This document shows, piece by piece, positions 60,560 through 64,000 of a stretch of 64,000 bases of DNA (its first letter is position 1; every line of letters begins with the position of its first letter). The translations under genes were made by a program, and so were the position numbers. Source of the DNA: JAVWJP01 sp036638975 (GTDB lineage Bacteria > Bacillota > Clostridia > Oscillospirales > Ruminococcaceae); assembly GCA_036638975.1 (NCBI GenBank), contig JAVWJP010000003.1, positions 81,182 through 145,181 of the forward strand, written 5' to 3'. The notes under the pieces are model-generated. The model did not search any database, was not told the DNA's origin, and was given only the letters and a program-made list of their open reading frames with translations.

Positions 60560-61921
60560 ATGTTTAAAAAAGTTTTAATAGCAAACCGCGGCGAAATTGC
60601 CGTGCGCATAATACGCGCCTGCCGCGAGCTTGGTATTCGCACCGTCGCAGTATGCAGCGAGGCTGACAAAATGGCTTTACACGCACAAATAGCAGACGAA
60701 ACAGTGTGTATAGGTGCGGCGGCAAGCAGTGACAGCTACCTTAATATGCAGGCAGTGCTGGGCGCTTGCGAAACCACAGGGGCAGACGCCTTGCACCCCG
60801 GCTTTGGTTTTTTGTCCGAAAACAGCGGCTTTGCCCGCCTTTGCGAGCGCTGCGGAGTAAAATTTATAGGCCCGTCTGCAAGCTCTATAGAGCGCATGGG
60901 TGACAAAGCAAATGCAAAAACCACCATGAAAAATGCGGGCGTACCTGTAGTACCCGGCTCTGACGGCGCAATAACCTCTATGGCACAGGCAAAAAGCATA
61001 GCAAAAGAGGTTGGCTACCCTGTTATGGTAAAAGCCTCCGCAGGCGGCGGCGGACGCGGTATACGCCGCGTAGAGGAAGAAGCAGGACTACAGGCGGCAA
61101 TAACTGCGGCACAGCAGGAATCGCTCAATTTTTTTGGTGATGACACTATATATCTTGAAAAATTCATAGTAAACCCACGCCATATAGAAATACAAATTAT
61201 GGGCGACGAGCATGGCAATATTGTACATTTGGGCGAGCGCGACTGTTCACTTCAGCGCCGCAACCAAAAAATGATAGAGGAATCGCCCTCACCGTCCCCG
61301 CTTATGACAGGGTCTTTGCGCTCAAAGATGGGTGCGGCTGCCATTAAGGCCGCAAAAGCCGTTGGCTACTACAATGCGGGAACAGTAGAGTTTTTGCTGG
61401 ACGCCACCGGCAGCTTTTACTTTATGGAAATGAACACGCGAGTACAAGTAGAGCACCCTGTCACCGAGTTTGTGACAAACACCGATATTGTACAAGAGCA
61501 AATTAAAATAGCCGCGGGGTTAGAGCTTAGCTTTAAGCAAAGCGACATAACCATGCGCGGGCACGCTATAGAATGCCGCATTAATGCAGAAAACCCTGCC
61601 TTTAACTTTCGCCCCTCACCGGGCACAGTTACTGCGTTGCACATACCCGGCGGTCCGGGCATACGGGTAGACAGTGCAATGTATGCGGGCTATACCATAC
61701 CGCCATATTACGATGCTATGATAGCAAAGCTTATAGCCTATGCCCCCACGCGAAAACAAGCGCTTGCAAAAATGCACTGGGCACTTGCCGAATTTTTGGT
61801 GGAGGGTGTTGACACTAACATAGATTTTCAGTTAGAGCTTTTGCGCGACGAGGAGGTTATAAACGGCAGCTTCGACATAGGGTATATCGAAAGGCGGCAA
61901 AGCACAGGTCTGCGCAAGTAA
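60560..61921 (+). CDS. accC: biotin carboxylase subunit of acetyl-CoA carboxylase
   Basis: 453 residues. ATP-grasp fold: start KVLIANRGEIAVRIIRAC, Gly-rich ATP loop KASAGGGGRGIRRVE (about 157-171), ERDCSLQRRNQKMIEESP (about 228-245) and MEMNTRVQVEHPVTE (catalytic Arg, about 286-300). Carboxylates biotin on AccB with ATP and bicarbonate. Confidence 0.97.
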   Translation: MFKKVLIANRGEIAVRIIRACRELGIRTVAVCSEADKMALHAQIADETVCIGAAASSDSYLNMQAVLGACETTGADALHPGFGFLSENSGFARLCERCGVKFIGPSASSIERMGDKANAKTTMKNAGVPVVPGSDGAITSMAQAKSIAKEVGYPVMVKASAGGGGRGIRRVEEEAGLQAAITAAQQESLNFFGDDTIYLEKFIVNPRHIEIQIMGDEHGNIVHLGERDCSLQRRNQKMIEESPSPSPLMTGSLRSKMGAAAIKAAKAVGYYNAGTVEFLLDATGSFYFMEMNTRVQVEHPVTEFVTNTDIVQEQIKIAAGLELSFKQSDITMRGHAIECRINAENPAFNFRPSPGTVTALHIPGGPGIRVDSAMYAGYTIPPYYDAMIAKLIAYAPTRKQALAKMHWALAEFLVEGVDTNIDFQLELLRDEEVINGSFDIGYIERRQSTGLRK

Positions 61922-61968
61922 GCGGTTATATTTCTGTATTATATCTAAAAACGGAGGTGCACTGTACA

Positions 61969-62847
61969 GTGCTGCAAGACATATTAGGCAAGGTTAAAAC
62001 ACGCATGGAGGACGGAAAAACGGTTATATCAGAGCTAAGCGGCAGGTTTACCGCCGCTGCCGACTTACTTTTTAAGTGCCCCCGCTGCGGCAAGGTAAGC
62101 CCCGCCGAGGATCTGGAGAAAAGCTTAGGCGTTTGTCCGAGCTGCAATTATCATGCAAGAATATCGGCAAAAAAGCGCCTTGAAATAACCGCAGACGAAG
62201 GCAGCTTTTGTGAATACGACAAAGAAATGAACAGCAAAAACCCTATAAACTTCCCCGGCTACGAAGCTAAGCTAGCGGCATTACAGTCGTCAACAGGTCT
62301 GCGCGATGCGGTTATTACAGGGCAATGCACAATAGGCGGCAACGCCTGCTGCATAGGCGTTATGGATTCTAACTTTATGATGGCGTCCATGGGCAGTGTT
62401 GTAGGCGAAAAAATAACCCGCCTTTTTGAAAAAGCAACCAAAAAAGGCTTGCCTGTGGTACTGTTTACGGCATCGGGAGGTGCAAGAATGCAGGAGGGTA
62501 TGGTGTCGCTTATGCAAATGGCAAAAACAAGCGGTGCGGCAGCGCGGCACAGCGACGCGGGGCTTTGCTACATCACAGTGCTTACCGACCCTACCACCGG
62601 CGGTGTTACCGCAAGCTTTGCATCACTTGGTGACATTATACTTGCAGAGCCAAAGGTACTTATAGGCTTTGCGGGCAGACGAGTTATAGAAAGCACCATA
62701 AAACAGCGCCTGCCTGACGATTTTCAGTCGTCCGAGTTTTTATTGGCACATGGCTTTGTAGATGCTATAGTAGGACGAAATGAAATGCGCAAGGTGCTTT
62801 CGCGGCTGCTTGCTATGCACAGCAATAGGGGGGCGGCTAAAAAATGA
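61969..62847 (+). CDS. accD: acetyl-CoA carboxylase carboxyltransferase beta subunit
   Basis: 292 residues. Zinc ribbon CPRCGKVSP...CPSCNYH (about 34-60), then the crotonase-like domain with FTASGGARMQEGMVSLMQMAKTS split over the oxyanion region and TTGGVTASFASLGD (about 209-222). The GTG at 61969 is preferred; an earlier GTG at 61957 lies inside the ribosome site GGAGG. Confidence 0.94.
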   Translation: MLQDILGKVKTRMEDGKTVISELSGRFTAAADLLFKCPRCGKVSPAEDLEKSLGVCPSCNYHARISAKKRLEITADEGSFCEYDKEMNSKNPINFPGYEAKLAALQSSTGLRDAVITGQCTIGGNACCIGVMDSNFMMASMGSVVGEKITRLFEKATKKGLPVVLFTASGGARMQEGMVSLMQMAKTSGAAARHSDAGLCYITVLTDPTTGGVTASFASLGDIILAEPKVLIGFAGRRVIESTIKQRLPDDFQSSEFLLAHGFVDAIVGRNEMRKVLSRLLAMHSNRGAAKK

Positions 62848-63650
62848 GTACGCATAAAACAGCGTGGGAGCGCATAGAACTTATACGGAACAAAGAGCGT
62901 CCCACTGCAAAAGATTATATAGACCTTATCTTTACAGATTTTACAGAGCTGCATGGCGACCGCTGCTATGGTGACGATGCGGCGATATGCGGCGGGATTG
63001 CAACACTGGACGGCGTAACTGTAACGGTTATAGCACAAATTAAGGGTAAAACCTTGGCAGAAAACCAAAAATGCAACTTTGCCATGCCGCACCCGGAGGG
63101 CTACCGAAAGGCTCTTAGGCTTATGAAGCAGGCGGAAAAATTTTACCGTCCCGTAATATGCTTTATAGATACCCCGGGGGCTTTTTGCGGTATAGCCGCC
63201 GAAGAACGCGGGCAGGGCGAGGCAATTGCAAAAAATATAGCGGAGCTTATGCACCTTAAAACCCCTGTAATTTCGGTGGTGCTTGGCGAGGGCGGCAGCG
63301 GCGGTGCTTTGGCGCTTGGGGTATGCGACGAGCTTGCCATGCTGCAAAACTCCGTTTATTCTGTCATATCTCCGCGCGGTTTTGCAAGCATATTGTGGAA
63401 GGACGCCTCGCGCGAGCAAGAAGCGGCAAACCGTATGCGTATTACGGCAAAAGATTTAATTACACTTGGTATAGCCGATGAGATTATAGAAGAACCCAAC
63501 GGGGGTGCTCACCTATCACCTCAAATTACAGCAGAAAATATATCTGCATTTCTTAAAAAAACTATTAAAAAATATACCGCGCAACCTATTGACCTGTTGC
63601 TTCAAAAACGCTATGATAAGTTTAGAAAGATTGGCGAGTTTACAGAGTAA
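62844..63650 (+). CDS. accA: acetyl-CoA carboxylase carboxyltransferase alpha subunit
   Basis: 268 residues. DYIDLIFTDFTELHGDR (about 23-39), FAMPHPEGYRKALRLM (about 79-94), FIDTPGAFCGIAAEERGQGEA (about 111-131, slightly altered from the usual GAYPG) and GEGGSGGALALGV (about 151-163). Overlaps accD by four bases (ATGA). A little shorter than the E. coli protein, as in other Firmicutes. Confidence 0.96.
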   Translation: MSTHKTAWERIELIRNKERPTAKDYIDLIFTDFTELHGDRCYGDDAAICGGIATLDGVTVTVIAQIKGKTLAENQKCNFAMPHPEGYRKALRLMKQAEKFYRPVICFIDTPGAFCGIAAEERGQGEAIAKNIAELMHLKTPVISVVLGEGGSGGALALGVCDELAMLQNSVYSVISPRGFASILWKDASREQEAANRMRITAKDLITLGIADEIIEEPNGGAHLSPQITAENISAFLKKTIKKYTAQPIDLLLQKRYDKFRKIGEFTE

Positions 63651-63679
63651 GATATTATATTAAAAGGAGGAAACTTTTT

Positions 63680-63907
63680 ATGGTATTCGAGAAGGTAAGA
63701 GAAATTATAACCGAGCAGTTAGATGTTGAGGAGGACGCGGTTATAATGGATGCGAACATCATCGACGACCTTGGCGCTGACTCATTAGACGTAGTGGACT
63801 TAGTGATGAGCCTTGAGGAGGAGTTCGACACAGAAATTCCAGATGAAGAAGTGGAGAACATCAAAACCGTTGGCGACATCGTAAAATACATTGAAAGCCA
63901 AGTTTAA
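63680..63907 (+). CDS. acpP: acyl carrier protein
   Basis: 75 residues, acidic helical bundle. The phosphopantetheine Ser is in DDLGADSLDVVDLVMSLEEEF (Ser about 37). ATG with AAAGGAGG upstream, 29 bases after accA. Last gene of the operon rather than near fabH, the more usual place. Confidence 0.97.
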   Translation: MVFEKVREIITEQLDVEEDAVIMDANIIDDLGADSLDVVDLVMSLEEEFDTEIPDEEVENIKTVGDIVKYIESQV

Positions 63908-64000
63908 ACCACAGTAACCTGTTTAAAAAGAGAGCAACTGCTTTATGAACAGAACCAAGAAAAATGGACATTGAATAAAAAGACCTCCAATCGTAAAATA

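Noticed and set aside
1..64000. CRISPR arrays, tRNA or rRNA genes, prophage or complete insertion sequences
   Set aside because: No regular repeat-spacer array, no cloverleaf sequence, no integrase or transposase frame was found.
63908..64000. Start of a further gene after acpP
   Set aside because: The only ATG with a ribosome-like site opens a nine-codon frame; nothing longer can be supported before the window ends.

Overview
The window looks like chromosome from a low-to-medium GC, strictly anaerobic Gram-positive bacterium of the class Clostridia, most likely an Oscillospiraceae/Ruminococcaceae-type gut lineage. The signs are a T-box leader in front of thrS, RNase Y, TTGACA/TATAAT-type promoters with strong AGGAGG ribosome sites, frequent GTG/TTG starts, pyruvate:ferredoxin oxidoreductase with an NAD(P)-linked [FeFe] hydrogenase, diaminopimelate dehydrogenase, and lipoprotein-anchored ABC binding proteins. 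No tRNA, rRNA, CRISPR array, phage or complete insertion sequence was seen. Most of the window is core chromosome with well-packed operons.

Layout. 1-3.0 kb: a partial LysR regulator diverging from a glutaminase/amino-acid symporter pair. 3.0-8.8 kb (minus): DUF177-rpmF, a DUF512 radical SAM protein, der, plsY, gpsA and a small membrane protein. 8.9-13.1 kb (minus): Thr T-box, thrS, an AEC transporter and diaminopimelate dehydrogenase. 13.1-17.3 kb (plus): rny behind a long structured leader, then a large surface-anchored repeat protein. 17.4-20.3 kb: dacF-type carboxypeptidase (minus), diverging from a metallophosphoesterase and trmB. 20.3-23.9 kb (minus): SGNH hydrolase, DUF4358 lipoprotein, membrane protein and AraC-type response regulator. 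24.0-29.3 kb: PFOR (minus), then a CNNM/HlyC-type protein (plus).

29.4-38.3 kb is the most interesting part. A minus-strand cassette (DRTGG protein, RsbW-like ATPase, a putative sensory [FeFe]-hydrogenase, a second DRTGG protein, a PHP phosphoesterase) lies head-to-head with a plus-strand operon for a multi-subunit, probably electron-bifurcating hydrogenase. That operon also carries a stand-alone histidine-kinase-type ATPase. PFOR nearby supplies the reduced ferredoxin. Just downstream, a compact structured terminator precedes a shrunken purine nucleoside phosphorylase remnant and an intact MTA/SAH/adenosine-type deaminase.

39.9-45.8 kb: SGNH hydrolase and N-acetylneuraminate-lyase-like gene (minus), diverging from nanE and a sugar ABC importer without its own ATPase; this is probably a sialic-acid uptake locus. 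45.8-55.1 kb (minus): rsmI, trmN6-like, CDF transporter, murI, HAD phosphatase, beta-CASP metallohydrolase, cbiK, aroK, aroE, fabD. 55.2-63.9 kb (plus): a full type II fatty-acid operon, fabH-fabV-fabG-fabF-accB-fabZ-accC-accD-accA-acpP. FabV is the enoyl reductase and fabD is transcribed divergently. A 17-bp sequence repeated upstream of fabH, one copy overlapping the promoter -35, is a candidate operator.
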